Assembly (NCBI RefSeq): GCF_000003815.2
Contig: NC_049984.1
Location: 22,832,112-22,896,111, forward strand
Direction: 5' to 3'
DNA length: 64,000 nt
DNA from: Branchiostoma floridae
Taxonomy: Eukaryota > Chordata > Leptocardii > Amphioxiformes > Branchiostomatidae
The notes under the pieces were generated by a model. It was given only the letters and a program-made list of their open reading frames with translations. It was not told the origin of the DNA and ran no database searches. This document shows, in pieces, positions 41,560 to 60,301 of this stretch (positions within the stretch are counted from its first letter, which is position 1; each line of letters begins with the position of its first letter). The position numbers were made by a program, and so were the translations under genes.

Positions 41560-41960
41560 TCCTTAGCTGTGTTATGTTAGGTTATTTCTAAAAAAGATTG
41601 TTTCGAACAGATGAGAGATATTTGATTGGTTCTTTAGGCACAACCAGGGAGTACTTACTTCCAATGTTTCGATGTCAATCAGACACCAACCATCATCAGG
41701 GTAGAATGACTGGAAACTAGTACTACTTCTTGCTGCCACTTGTAGCCGATGTAGGTGGCGCTGCAGCAGCAAGAATGCTGTTCCGAACGTGGCTCAGCTT
41801 GTACCCCCCCTCGTCTCTGTTCATGACTGGAGCTGCTTTTTCTGATCCAGACCGCCTCCTTATAATCCACCGTGTTCTTCTGCTTAAAGAACATTACTAT
41901 ATGAATAATTGCCAACCTGATAAAGTTATTTAAGAATTGTTTTTTCGATTTTACAATGTA
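41560..41960 (-). mobile_element. Penelope-like element 3' fragment (GIY-YIG end), frameshifted
   Basis: On the minus strand 41960-41730 encodes KEAVWIRKSSSSHEQ and, after a one-base shift in a seven-G run, YKLSHVRNSIL, which matches the end of Penelope GIY-YIG domains. Just downstream (41705-41660) is CTGATGATGG...GACATCGAAAC, a hammerhead-like core as known in Penelope terminal repeats. Non-functional. Confidence 0.65.
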
Positions 41961-42639
41961 CAATAAGTGCTACGAAGAGACTCTGGAGCTACAATACGGC
42001 GGGATACCAGGCAAGCCAACTGCAATACACCCGTCCATGCATCACCGGTCTGTAGACTAAAAGAAACTGGCCAATAGATTCAATATTTTCCTGGAGGAAT
42101 TGGCTGGACAAATAGTGTGTATTTCTGCGATCATTGTGGCCACATATCCCCCCATATCAATCAAAATTTCATGCCTACCGGAGGACCTGCTCTCCGGGCA
42201 TATGGTCAGGGCACGGGGCCACTGCGCCCTTGTTCCCTCCTAAAACAAGAACGGCAATCCAAAAATGATTGAAATAGTAACGATTGTCTCTTACAGTCTC
42301 ACTGGAGGTTAACATCAGACAAACCAAGCCTGGGAATGAATGGTCTGGATGTTTAGTACTATGGTGTGGCAGCACTTTTTTTATTATTTTTGATGGCTTT
42401 TTTTTCGCCTGCGCCGTTAGTATTGGGGTCTCCAGAAAATGTCATCCATAAAATCAAGTCGGTGTGGCCTTAGGACAGGGCATCTTCAACCCACTCTTTC
42501 CAGTCGGCTGCTGAATCATATTTTTCTCAAGAACATTTATTATGTGCCAAGCAGTATACGTTCTGCCATCAGTATGCTGATATCATTTCTCATATCTAAT
42601 TTCTTATGCCTGTTGATAGAAAAAGTTTTAAACGAAACG

Positions 42640-42835
42640 TCCGTAGTTATTTTTTGTTTTGTTACGTTCCACACTTCACATACTTTACGTTTGTGACCGC
42701 ATCGGTTACAAGCTAGGCTGCAGTACAATGTGAACCAGTCACATTTTCCCTGAGGAAGGTGACAGACGGTCTCCAAAACTTCGGTGTAAATAAATCAATG
42801 GTTATCAGACTGAAAAAAATCTCTTTATTCAGCTT
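42640..42835 (+). promoter_or_regulatory. Terminal-repeat block upstream of SULT-3
   Basis: CCTGAGGAAGGTGACAGACGG, then TCTCCAAAACTTCGG (the GAAAC core is mutated here), GTAAATAAATCAATGG, and ATCTCTTTATTCAGCTTTCAG before the 5' UTR. Confidence 0.5.
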
Positions 42836-42875
42836 TCAGACCCTGTCGACAATCCACATACTCACAAGAGCAGCC

Positions 42876-45800
42876 ATGTCTACCTACAAGGAGAGAGGGG
42901 TCATGTTTCTAACTGACGTTGTGCCACGTTCCAACCTGGAACTCCTAAAAACTTTTGACATCAGAGACGACGACATCATGTTGATCACCTACCCCAAAGC
43001 TGGTGAGTATTCGTACGATTTATTTTTTATTCATTTATTTGTTCAGCTGTTTACAAACAGCCAGGGTTGCCAAGGGCTAACCATGGAAGGAAAAGTACAT
43101 GTTACATATTATATACAATCACTAACATTAGCTTAGAAACAATAATGGTACACGCTAAAAGTCACATATCATGAGGTAGTACAAGTTCTGACATTAATAA
43201 GGAACAGAGAATGGATCACCGAGGGAGAGCCAGGCTTTGGCTGTGAAGGATGATAATGTGGTAGCTGTTTGTGTTTCAAGTGGAAGATTGTTCCATAACT
43301 GAGTGGCTCTGTGGAAGAAGGTTTTCTGGGTTCGTGCACTTTTGGGAATTGGTATTGACAAGTTGTTTCCGTTTCTAAGAGGGTATCTAGATTGAATGGC
43401 TGATGATCTGGAAGTAGGTACGAGGTTGCAGAGGTGAGGTGGGCAGTGTCCATTCGTCAGTTTGAAGAGGGCAGTCAGAGTGTGAAACTTACTGCGGAAG
43501 CTGAGCGATGGAAGGCCCAGTTGAGAGTAGACGGTACGGTAGGAAGGATAAGGAAGTTCATGGTGCCTACCTATCATTCTACCCACCCGGTACTGAACAG
43601 ACTCAACCAGTTTCTCATACCGTTTGGTGAGGCCAGACCAAACGATATCTGCGTACTCGAGCACTGGTCTTGTCAGGGTTTTGTACAGCTGCAGCAGTAT
43701 ACTTTGGGGTATTTTCTTCCTAAGGGCGCAAAGCATGCCGGCAGTCCGTCTTGCCTTGCTAGTTGTAGCTTCGACGTGGAGAGACCAACTAAGTCTGTAG
43801 GTAATGGTCACGCCTAGATGTTTGTGACTGTGCGCAACCTGGAGAGTACGTAGTTCCTGCTAGGGTGACTGGGGTGATGGTTGTGGGAGAGGACGGTTCG
43901 TGAGATACATGACTTGACATTTGTCCCTGTTAGCTTCAAGTTTCCAGTCTTGTAACCAGTCAGCTACGCCTACAGTAGCAAGATCCTTGTATAGTGAGTC
44001 TATAACAGTAGAAATGGATCGATGAGCAGTTGAAAGTGAGCTGCCGTCTGCGAACGAATTCGCCTCCTACATGGTACAACAGGAGGGCAGGTCGTTAATG
44101 TACAGTATGAAAAGTGTAGGTCCTAGAATCGAACCTTGTGGAACATCAGCAATAGTGTATTTTCAGCAAGAGCGTATTCGTACGATGATATGAAGTTCTC
44201 AAATTTACCGTCGCTAAGAAGGCTATGCAATCGGAAGCGTCTGTCTGTCGAGTCTTGTTTGCAAACAGTACAATCCTGGATGGATGGTCTAGATAATTTC
44301 GAATGAGCGTAAATCTTGATAAGATCTCGATGATTTTTGTGGTCTCACCAAGACATCGACTTAGCGGCTACTAGTCACGCACGGTACTGCAGCTGAACTT
44401 CCGATTTTGAAATCTCGTGTTCTGGACAAGCCATGGTCGTTTAGAGTAAGAGGGATACACTTGCGCCTCCTAGTGGCTTTTGTAAACTATAGCAGCCTAC
44501 TTTGTTAAGGCTGCAATACTATAGACAACTTCCGATGATTTGGCGAAGACATGTGGTCGTGGAACTCTATAGTTATACCACTGTCCATTGGTATTGCTAG
44601 AGATTATCGAGATTTTGCTGTCTTTAAGAAAATGGTAGCTTTCATGAAATGATTTGTTTGACATTTCCAGGCACTTGGTGGCTCCATCAAGTGGTGAAAC
44701 AGATTCTGGCCGCACAGGGAGTTAAAGATGAGAAGTATTTGGGAAACATACCCAACCTTATCGCATCAACAGTGCCTGGAAAAGGCCCTCTGGCGGAACT
44801 CTTCAAAACTGCACCTTCTCCTCGGGTACTGGCGACTCACGTACCAGTGGAATTTCTCCCGGATGGTTTGCTCGGTTCCAAGGCGAAGGTAAGGGACGTA
44901 TGCGTTGCAGTGTACAGGTGGGGTCACACATGCGTATATATTCAAGTCCGTTTGTTTGAGGTGCGTATGAAGCTCTTAGTCTCTACCAGGCTCCACAGGT
45001 CGCGGGAAAAATAGTACAAATTGGACAAATATAGATACATAACATTCCAGATGAGTTAGCTGACCGAGAAGCATGGTTAAGCCCACTTTACAAATCAAGA
45101 CTTTAGCTCGGCCGAGTTGTCAGCGAGCTCTTAATTACGAGGAGGCATGACCCTGATGCCGACGAACAAATGGCAGAGTTTCTTCGTCGGCATCAGGGTT
45201 ATACCTCCTTGTAATTTAGAGCTAGCTGACAACTCGGCCGAGCAAAATTCTTGATTTGTAAAGGGGGCTTAAAGGGGGCTTTAGCGACCCAGCTAACTCG
45301 TCCGACATGTTACCTGTTTAAGGTTGTCCAATTTTTATTATTTTTCAAACGACCTATAGGGCCTGGTGGAGGCAAATACTCCCATGCGCACCGCATACGG
45401 ACTTAAATATGTACGCAGGTGTGATCCCACCTTACCATTTAAGTTTTGCTCAGCAAAGGTAGCAAAGGGCGATCGGCTTCCCAGAATTTCGTAGAAAGTC
45501 GCAATAGTACAGAAACTTACTATATCTCACTGAATTCGTAGTACGCTTGGAAGCCTAAATGTATATGAACACGCTGATTAGAAAACAACTGTATACCTAC
45601 CTAGTCTTGTTGATATTACATAATTTATTAATTATACATCTTTGAAACGAACGTTAACGTCCTGTGCCATCACACTCTACGTGATGTCGGTCACCTTCTT
45701 CTACCAAATATAGTAAATGAATGCATTGGGTATGTTCCGTCCTCTTGTGCCACTATCTTGTTTATATCAAGCGACGACACTGGTGTAACTTCCTACGTCT

Positions 45801-48800
45801 TTCCCGCTACGTTAGCGCCATCCAGCCGTCAGCTAATCAGATTCTCCTTACGTGCTATTGGAGGAAAAGTTGTCAGCCAATCACACAGCGTCTTGACCGT
45901 AAGCGGTAACGTGATTGGCTGACCAGCGCAAACATACGCAGGCAGGGTGGATCCCAGGCTAGTGTATCCTCCCCATCCCGCTACGTTAGCACCACCCAGC
46001 CGTAAGCCAATCAGATTCCCCTTTCTTGCTATTTGAGGAAAAGTCGTTAGCCAATCACATTGCCTCTTGACCGTAAGCGGGGACGTGATTAGCTGGCCAA
46101 CGAGAACGAATCCCAGGCCAGTGCACCAGTGGCGCTGATTGATCATACACAGGCAGCTAGGAGGTGGGCTTTACACGAGAAGAACTTATCATATTTTCTT
46201 TCCATTTGCACATTAGATAGTCGTCTTGATGAGGAATCCCAAGGACACCACGGTCTCCATGTTCCACTTCTCGCACAAAGTTCCTAAACTACCGACGCCT
46301 GAATCTTGGGATAGCTTCGTTCAACAGTTCCTTACTGGCGACTGTAAGTGTCCAATCTGTTTATATTTGTCTATCTACCTAGCCTCTACAAGACTCCGCT
46401 GAACGATCTACCTTAAAAAAATCTTCCCACAAAGACAATGCTATAATCGATCTAGTCAGGGCTGCCTCCAGATCTATTTTTTTCCATCTCACCCATTGTT
46501 CCGGTGACAATGTTGTCCATTATATTGTTGAATCTTTCATATAAAGCTTTCATAAATTTCACGTCATGAAATTCAGATTTTGTTATGGATGAAATGAAAT
46601 TTTTCCGACCTGGAGAACAAGCTTTCGATCAGTCCTCTGATCTTTATCATGATGAAATGACCCAAAGATTACGTCCACATCCAACCTTCCCTCAGCCGAG
46701 ACGGGGGCCGATACCGACTTCCAAGTACCTTTGATCCATTGCTGACGTCACACGATCTGGATGCGTGACATAGGCATTGCGTCATTTTAACTTGATAAGA
46801 ATCAGAGGACTGACAAATAGATTTCCGATCTGGAATGGAGGGAGAGCCCTGGAGACTTCATGTGTCAGATCATACATGTACATACGGATAGTCTATGTTT
46901 TGAATCCAAAGAAATGCGGGTAACAAAACGTGCAAGAAGCTGTCATCAGAAAAAGTAACATGCACGTTTTGTCGAAAACTTATGTCTTGATTGCATCGAA
47001 AGGGTCAAAATGGCTAACCATAAATATAAGTATCCATGTGTTGTCACGTGTAGGTCCATGTGGGCCTTTCTACGACCACGTCCTGGGGTACTGGAAGCTT
47101 AAGGACCAGCCCAACATTCTCTTCCTGAAGTATGAGGATATGAAGAAGGTATTTCGTCGTAAAAAGACTTGTAGTTACTAACTAAAGCAATCAATCTCAG
47201 CTGAGGGGAAGTGTGTAGACAGCAGTAGTGCAATAAGATTGTCGTTGTGAAAATCATCTGGAAGACAAAATAGTTCCAAGAATTATGTGGATTCAAGTGT
47301 ATTTAAAAGGACTATGGCTACTATTAGTAACCCAATGATTTCGTTTCCACTTAACGATGTAATTGATTAATTACGAGACCTGTCGGTAGCAGTGTTCAAC
47401 TAATAATACACGTTGCAACACAAGTATGTAAAAATAACGAATCGAAAAGACTTTAAAGTTCCATGTTGATGACATGGATGACATCCGCGAGTGCATCAAC
47501 TCTCGTCAATTTCAAAAAAAGGCTTGCCGTCGTAATTCATACAGAGCAGCGGGAAAATATACTAATGTCGTAGAATGCCAAAGTCGATTTCAATGTCAAA
47601 ATATTCCGTCAAATCAGAAAAATAACTCATCTTCGCCCTTACGTATTGATAGCACTTTAGCCTTGATTGAACGTTATTTAATATCATTTTGACACAATTT
47701 GACAACCCACAAACCAAAGTACACAAGGGTATCGCCCCTTTATATAACTTGTAATAATAAAGGCTATATAATGAATTTAGTAGCTTGTGACTAAGTAATA
47801 GAGATGTAATGAATAAGTGACATAGTCGGTTAGTGACGTCACTGGAAACAGGACAGACCATTGGTCACAGATTGTGACGTCAAAATTAAACATGGCGGCC
47901 CCCATGGATGGAAGCAAAAACAATATAGGTTTCGCTATCGCGACCCTGTAAAGAAGATGTGAAGAACAGAAAATTACGACTCTATCGTTCGGTTAACCAT
48001 ACCCTGTGTGTGTTTACTCATTTGTTCATCAATCTTCCTGATCTCTTGGATTTTGCAAGTTTTTGCCAAATTTTATTCTCGCACTTTCGCATCAGTTTTG
48101 GTGTTCCCTGAAGGTGCCATCCATATAATCGAATCATAATGGACTAATAAAGGTTCAAGTGTCTTAATACAATGGATTAGTACTAGTTATACAACGTCAT
48201 CTTGTCTTCTTTTCAGTGATGAAATTGCTTACTCAGCTAGAAGCTGTTTTTTACAGGACCTGCCGGCGGAAGTGAAGAAGCTCTGCTCCTTCCTTGAAAA
48301 GCCGCTGAGTGACGAAGAGGTACAAGCAGTGGTCGGTGCGACCCAGTTCGACTCCATGAAGAAGACTTTGGGAGAAAGAGGACAAAGGAATACAAGGAAG
48401 GGTACATGTCAATCAGTTTGTTTATAGCATCCTTAAACCCCCCCTCACATTAGGGAGAAAAGAGACAAATGTTTACAAGAAAGGGTATATGCTGATCACT
48501 TTGTTTATACGAGGGGCGTGCAATAAGTAATGGTCCTGACCCACTTCCAGTTGTCTGATCTAAATGAAATTTTGTATGTGTAATAATTCATATCTCTATG
48601 GGTTATGTTGCAAAAGACAACTCTGAACTAATTGTGGTTTCTGATTTACTGGTGTTTGAACTTAGTCAGGTGCGAAATGGACCAGGTGTGAAATGGAACC
48701 AGTTGAGTGTCGCGCAGTGATCCGGTTTTTGTATTTGAAAGGACGCACACCAAAGAAGACGTTTGATGAAATAAATGAAACTTATGGTGATGATGCCCCA

Positions 48801-49735
48801 TCATATGACCTTGTAAAACGCTGGCATCCTGAATTCAAACGTGGCTGGAAGTCTGTGGAAACAGCTCCCAGACCTGGTCGTCCCTCTTGTGCCATTGATG
48901 AGGCATCAGTTGGAGGACCAACCTGGGGTGTCCTACAAAATCGGTGTCCAGAGCTGCATCAAACAATGGGAGAAATGCATAACTCTGGGTGATTCCTATG
49001 AAGAGAAAGACTAATAACTGTGCCAAGTTTCATTAATCTCCTGCTATGGGAAATGGGTCAGGACCATTACTAATTGCACGCCCCTCGTAGCATAGAAGAA
49101 TCCTTAAAGGGGAACTAAACCTTTTTTTGTAAAGCATTCTGCAATATTTTAAATACATCAAAAAGTCCAGTTTTTACTTGTTTTACGTTAGTCCATCATA
49201 GATTAGCGTTTCCACAACATTTGAACTTCGCGGCGTTTTGTTGTCGAGCCCGGGAAGTACCGCTAAGGGCACAACCTGCCGTACGTTCAATTTGTCCGTA
49301 CTTTGGGGGGGGGGGGGGGGGCACGTCCGCCACGTATTTCTGAAAACGTGGGGAACGACTGGCAAGAGCAGGGAGGGAGTACGTCAACACGGCAACACAA
49401 AGTTAATTCATAGCGTTGGTTAAAAACCTGCTTTTCAACAGATCTTGCTCAGGGACACTGACAAAACGTAGTCTGAGTCTGACCGTTTCTAAAATCGTAT
49501 CCAGTTGCTTGAGTAACTACTATTTGGCTTATTACCTGAACGTTTAAACTTCGTCGAAGTAGTACAAATGATTATACACTTAAGTTAATGTTTATCATCA
49601 TATAGGTTCTTTTTCGTTTATCCAGGAGTCATCGGAGACTGGAAGAACTACTTCAGTGACGACCAGAGCCGAGCTTATGATGAGCAGTACCGTGAGAGGC
49701 TGTCCAACACTGGGCTGGAATTTCAATTTGAGTGA
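42876..49735 (+). CDS. SULT-like: Cytosolic sulfotransferase, array copy 3 (273 aa, six exons)
   Basis: Exons 42876-43002, 44671-44888, 46217-46343, 47054-47148, 48257-48401, 49626-49735 (TGA; the other complete copies use TAA). Motifs [24 protein letters not shown] and RKGVIGDWK are intact. Distinctive residues: FLTDVV in exon 1, [10 protein letters not shown] in exon 2, DCPCGPF at the exon 3/4 join. Intron 1 holds a LINE with a 13-bp target duplication. Intron 2 has palindromic MITEs. Intron 5 holds a duplicate exon 5 tail and a mariner derivative. Exon 5 ends [11 protein letters not shown] like copy 1, while the duplicate tail is of the copy 2 type. AATAAA is at 50078-50083. Confidence 0.93.
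43020..44173 (-). mobile_element. 5'-truncated LINE with 13-bp target duplication in SULT-3 intron 1
   Basis: On the minus strand 44150-44085 encodes the RT motif [18 protein letters not shown]. 43811-43194 encodes an intact C-terminal stretch with [13 protein letters not shown] and [15 protein letters not shown], ending at a stop. Stops in between make it inactive. The 3' tail is AATAAATGAATAAAAAATAA on the minus strand. GTATTCGTACGAT at 43007-43019 and 44174-44186 is the target duplication. Likely CR1/L2/Jockey-like. Confidence 0.88.
45050..45305. mobile_element. Palindromic MITE in SULT-3 intron 2
   Basis: Inverted arms of roughly 90-120 bp (GATGAGTTAGCTGACCGAG..., TTTACAAATCAAGA, CTCGGCCGAGTTGTCAGC, GATGCCGACGAA) fold onto 45190-45305. 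Non-coding. Confidence 0.7.
45800..46115. repeat. Tandem duplicate of the CCAAT-rich segment in SULT-3 intron 2
   Basis: Two adjacent copies of about 150 bp, each with CCCGCTACGTTAGC, AGCCAATCACA(C/T), CTTGACCGTAAGCGG and GTGATT(G/A)GCTG. Copies 1, 2 and 4 have a single copy. Confidence 0.75.
46400..46830. mobile_element. MITE of the CAGTCCTCTGATC family in SULT-3 intron 3
   Basis: GATCAGTCCTCTGATCTTTA and its inverted counterpart AATCAGAGGACTGAC flank a core with GACGGGGGCCGATACCGACT. A more complete copy is at 56652-56935 and a half copy at about 58955-59075. Confidence 0.6.
48453..48484 (+). pseudogene. Duplicate 3' end of SULT exon 5 in SULT-3 intron 5
   Basis: A 32-bp segment encodes [11 protein letters not shown] plus a GT donor, matching the end of SULT-2 exon 5, followed by the matching intron start (ATCACTTTGTTTATA). 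It lies about 50 bp after the real exon 5 and has no acceptor of its own. Probably a recombination scar. Confidence 0.75.
48510..49087 (+). mobile_element. Internally deleted mariner (578 bp) in SULT-3 intron 5
   Basis: The ends CGAGGGGCGTGCAATAAGTA and inverse are flanked by TA (48508-48509, 49088-49089). 48693-48992 encodes a mariner N-terminus ([20 protein letters not shown]) fused by deletion to transposase C-terminal sequence out of frame ([18 protein letters not shown], stop). The catalytic core is missing. A different subfamily from 324-4015. Confidence 0.85.
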
Positions 49736-51299
49736 TACGTTTTTGACCAAACTGCAAATAATACGTACAAAGCAGCTATATATATGTAACAGTCGATTCA
49801 AGGTCAAAGATGTGAAAGAGCAAAAATGAAGAATTTATATTATTCGGTATAACATACTCTATATGTTTGTCATTTGTTAAACCTTTCTGGCCATTTTGAT
49901 TTCATAAATAAAGAAAGCGACATTAAAGATGTTATCCATATAACGTTAATCGAATTGATATGGCCTGACTCATCAGGCACCAATTCTAAATGATAACATT
50001 GCCATGGCAACCGATTGTTTACATGCATATCTTTATAGAATTCATTAATTTCGGTTTAAAAGCAATGTGTTTGTCGAAATAAAGTATTTCAGCTGAATCA
50101 CTGTGACATTTGCATGAATTGGGATTACGTGCGTGTGTTTTTCAGTTTGTTTGTTTTCTTTGCTTTCAGCTAAAGCAGCGTTAACATTAAACGTTAGCTT
50201 GAAGTATGATTTCATAGCTTGAGTGACAGCCCTTTTCGCTTCCCTGTGCTCTTTCGGTCGGTTGGAAACACTGTTTTTTCTCAAATATGCCGTCGATCTT
50301 TCGTCTTTCTAAAAACAACATGAAAAAATAATATATCGGGTGTATTTGTAGCCAGTAGGTACATGTACAACATGAAAATGTATATCATTTAGCCATTGGC
50401 GCACACGTTTTACATGCACACGGTGTTGCAGACCCCATGTTTAAATGTTGGAGGAGTGACACGCGTTCCACGGGTCACCACTTTGTCTAGCCTCCTTCGC
50501 AGACGTCTAGGAGCGCCGGTATTTATATTGGGGGGGGGGGGGGGGGGGGGGGCTGCTTCGCGAATTTCAACATGGGCTAAGGTTCCCTAATGCCCGGCGG
50601 GCGGGAGATTGTTTACACGCGCCAATGATCAATCAGGCATTAGAGAACGCAGCTTATGATACAAACCGCGAATTGACGCCCCTAACCCCAAATACATAAA
50701 TTACTGCTCTTAAAAGTCTGCGGAGGACGCTAGGCTCTTCGCACAAGCGTCCGACAGGTCGTTGCACTATTGACCCCGTGACCTTTGGTACTTCTCATCT
50801 GAAACAGACGGCACCAAGAGAGGCTGAAGTCAAGCTAGGTAAGAAAGATTTTTACTGCACAATTAGTACTATTAGTGTGTACGCCTTGTCACAGTCAAAA
50901 ACATGACGGACATAGTACAATCTATTCTTTCCGAAACAGGTTTTGGGTCACTTATGCATGCGTGGCATTAATGTAGTGACCTATACTTCATGAATAATGT
51001 GTATGAAGTTGTATTTTGACGTTCTTTTGGCTTGGGCTCTCCTTACTGTTGGACCGTCGACTTTATGATGTAGGGTAAATAGGAATTCACAGTAAGAAGA
51101 TAAATTGTCCTGAATTTTTTCTATATTCTGTCCACATATGAATGGCCGGTTATGAACAGTTCAGTAAGAATACATCATTGCTTTCTCACCGTACGGTCAG
51201 AGGTAGATTTTGTCGTCTCACTTACGCAAACAGTTACACTTTACGCTAGCAAGCGTGACTCTGCAGCTTTGTGTGGATATATTGAACGGTGGCCGTCAC

Positions 51300-51620
51300 G
51301 TAAAAAGGTTTTGAGGGCGAGTCCCCCATACATAGGCGTCACAAGGTAGGTCCGGCGAAATTAAAATCTTATTCTCTTCTGAAACGCCATTTCCTGTATT
51401 TTGAGGGGCAACATTTGCTGGTACATTAAGCTACGACTAATGAAATTTGGGAGGCCAAACTACGATCAACGGTTCTTCATTTTAGGCTCCATTACGCTTT
51501 ACGTGATTTTTTAGGCTCGATTATGCTTTACATGACATACACTGGCTACAGTTCAGTCAGTCAGTTCACTGGCTACGCTTTACGGTAATTTTGCCCATCC
51601 TCAATACGAATTACGTGAAA
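51300..51620. repeat. Fragment related to the 6-bp-TSD element, upstream of SULT-4
   Basis: Shares GAAACGCCATTTCCTG..TTTTGAGGG(GC)AACATTTGCTG-type sequence and repeated (T)TACGCTTTACG(T/G) motifs with the element at 52321-53488. No boundaries defined. Confidence 0.5.
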
Positions 51621-51696
51621 TAAAATAGTTTTCCTACGACGTTTGGGAAATCAGAAAGGCCTGACTACTCCTTTCGGAAAAGAGCATACGGATCCT

Positions 51697-51795
51697 CATA
51701 ATTGCCCCGAGGAAGGTGACAAACGGCCATCGAAAGTCCGTGTGAATCATGAAGCAAGGGCTGTGAAAAAGTCTTTTTATTCAGCTTTCAGACTA
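51697..51795 (+). promoter_or_regulatory. Terminal-repeat block upstream of SULT-4
   Basis: CCCCGAGGAAGGTGACAAACG, GCCATCGAAAGTCCGTG, AAGCAAGGGCTGTG, then CTTTTTATTCAGCTTTCAG. The upstream CTGCAGTAC part is missing here. Confidence 0.45.
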
Positions 51796-51843
51796 CAGTA
51801 GTACTCTTTCAACAATCTACGTGCCCACAAGAGAAGAGCAGCC

Positions 51844-58301
<6,458 letters not shown>

Positions 58302-60301
58302 TCAGTTAACAGCGAAATATATATGTTAAGTTCATTTTAAGAAGATGTGAAAGAACAAAAATGAAGAATCTATTCTTCAGTATACAAACTTTGACTTCAC
58401 ATGAAACTTCATCTGTGTTGGTAGAAGTCATTCTTAAAAATTTGGGTGAGTCCAATTTTGGTGATTGAAATTACAGTTCGACTTTTTCAAGAAAACTTTG
58501 ACTTCATAAATAATGAAAGCAACATTGTTGGCCCAACCTTTTTTCCTCATCAGTGTTGGGGTTCCCATAGGATGTCATCCATGTAATCGAATCAACATGG
58601 CCTAAGTCGTCTGGCATCAATTCTATAATGATGGATCAATTAAATTAACCAGTTTTTAGTGTTGCCATGGCATTGGGTTGGATGCATGCATATCTTTACA
58701 GAATTCAGAAATTTCAGTTAAAAATTAATTTTGGAACCTTCGATTCGATAAAACGCCATACAAGTATACATTGTAGTTCTTTGCATGCAGAAATAAAGCA
58801 AATTGGTGAGTATCATTTGACTGAATCACTGTGAGATATATATAACGTTATATGAATTGGGTGTGCCTGCGTGTGTTTGTCAGTTTGTTTTGCTGAAACT
58901 CAGCCATATCTTTTTTCTCAAGAAAATCTATTATGCACCAATTACATATTATGCACCATCCGTTCCGGATGTGTGACTTAGGCTCTGGGTCATTTCAACA
59001 TTATAAGGATTAGAGGACTGATCGAAAGCTTGTTGATAAGCGCTTTATTTTGTGCACGGATAAATGGTCTTAAAATTGTAACATAAAGCAAGGGTTTATC
59101 TATCCATTTATTTAAAAAAAAAGGTGGTCCCTTCAGTTAACACAACTGATTTCCAAGGGAGCACTTACGAAATCGTAAAAAATTAACATACATGTACAAG
59201 ACAATCATAAACACAAACATAGGACAAAATAAATCATATATTCACGATATTACAACATAAAGTAGTATAGTAGGCATCCTTCCGATCAATAATTAATCAT
59301 ACCTCTAAAACTCTAAAGAATAACAACTCATCCTTAATATGTATAACAAGTTTTTTTAACAACCCAAAGTCACTGAATCATAAAGACAATTGAGCGGTCA
59401 TTGAGGGTAAGAGATGTCCAACATCAGCCTGTTTGAAGGCCTTGAAGTCACTTAACACAGTATTCATGGGCAATCCCGTGGAAAAGTAGGTCGGGCACAA
59501 AATAGTGCGTCGCAGTTCTTCAAAGATCTATAGAATTTTTTTCTTTGCATGTCAGCGAGCTGGAAACTGTGATAGATAGTAGACTAATACGTCAATTTTG
59601 AATACGTATGACTTGAGTTACGATGTTTGTTTGGCTGGGTAGAATTTCGGGCGCGCATGAATCCTGTTCCTGAGATACTTCCGTGGGTCGGCTGCAGTAT
59701 GGTGACCTCCGCTGCCCATACACAAAAAAGTGGCTTTTGAAGGAGAACGGTCGGACAAACTTAAGCTCATTTTGCATATTTTGTAGATTCTACCCTGTAC
59801 TTCAACAATAATCAATTCTTGTTATTAATTTTGCACCCTGCTATAGATTTTGAGGTGTCGAACCTCCTCACTTCGGTGGTTCGACGCCTCAAAAAGAATG
59901 TAACGTTAAATCCCCATCGGCGAAAAACTGTGTTCTGCAATTCCTTAACAATGTAAATCCCCATAGGCGAAAAACTGTGTGCTGCTACCTTTTGAAAAGG
60001 TGGTTGCTTGTTTAATCCCTCAAGGACCCTTGGCTTAAGGCCAAGCGTAAGTGAGTTGCATATTTCAGCTGCTTTATACGCAAATGTGCGTTGATGACCT
60101 GCTGCTCTTGAAGTGTAGTGGTCTGTGAAGCAGGTGTGTTTGTCTGGTGTTATAAGATAACTGTGGATTTGGTTGTTAAATCGAAATGTGTTGAGTGCTA
60201 GGCATAACTATGATACAGATTTGCCGAGTTCTTTCTCTTTATTCAGCTTCCAGACCATTTCAACAATCTACGTACTCACAAGACAAATAACAAGAGATGC
60301 C
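58302..60301. other. SULT-4 3' UTR and SULT-4/SULT-5 intergenic region with LINE insertion
   Basis: A 3' UTR with AATAAA at 58792-58797, a half MITE (58955-59075), a LINE-like insertion at about 59097-60225, then only the last part of the terminal-repeat block (TTTATTCAGCTTCCAG, 60238-60253) before the SULT-5 start. A perfect 17-bp-arm hairpin is at about 59848-59895. Confidence 0.6.
59097..60225 (-). mobile_element. LINE fragment splitting the SULT-5 upstream block
   Basis: On the minus strand about 60150-59990 encodes a frame ending of the type GHQRTFAYKAAEICNSLTLG, like the RSFSYRAAKLWNSLP end of LINE ORF2. The insertion separates AACATAAAGCAAGGG (59080) from the downstream TCTCTTTATTCAG (60235) that are adjacent in other copies. 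Exact ends are uncertain. Confidence 0.55.

Larger units (their letters stand above)
38415..42875. other. SULT-2 3' UTR and SULT-2/SULT-3 intergenic region
   Basis: A 3' UTR with AATAAA at 38914-38919. The unit's 5' flank is interrupted by a 1.1-kb element (39174-40261). A Penelope-like fragment lies at about 41560-41960, AT-rich unassigned sequence at 40900-41560 and 41960-42640, and the terminal-repeat block at 42640-42835. No functional gene seen. Confidence 0.6.
49736..51843. other. SULT-3 3' UTR and SULT-3/SULT-4 intergenic region
   Basis: A 3' UTR with AATAAA at 50078-50083. The unit flank includes a TAGCCTCCTTCGCAGACG...TCTGCGGAGGACGCTAGG inverted pair (50490-50745), G runs near 49303-49321 (in intron 5) and 50530-50552, a 51300-51620 segment related to the 52321-53488 element, and the terminal-repeat block at 51700-51795. 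No gene seen. Confidence 0.6.
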
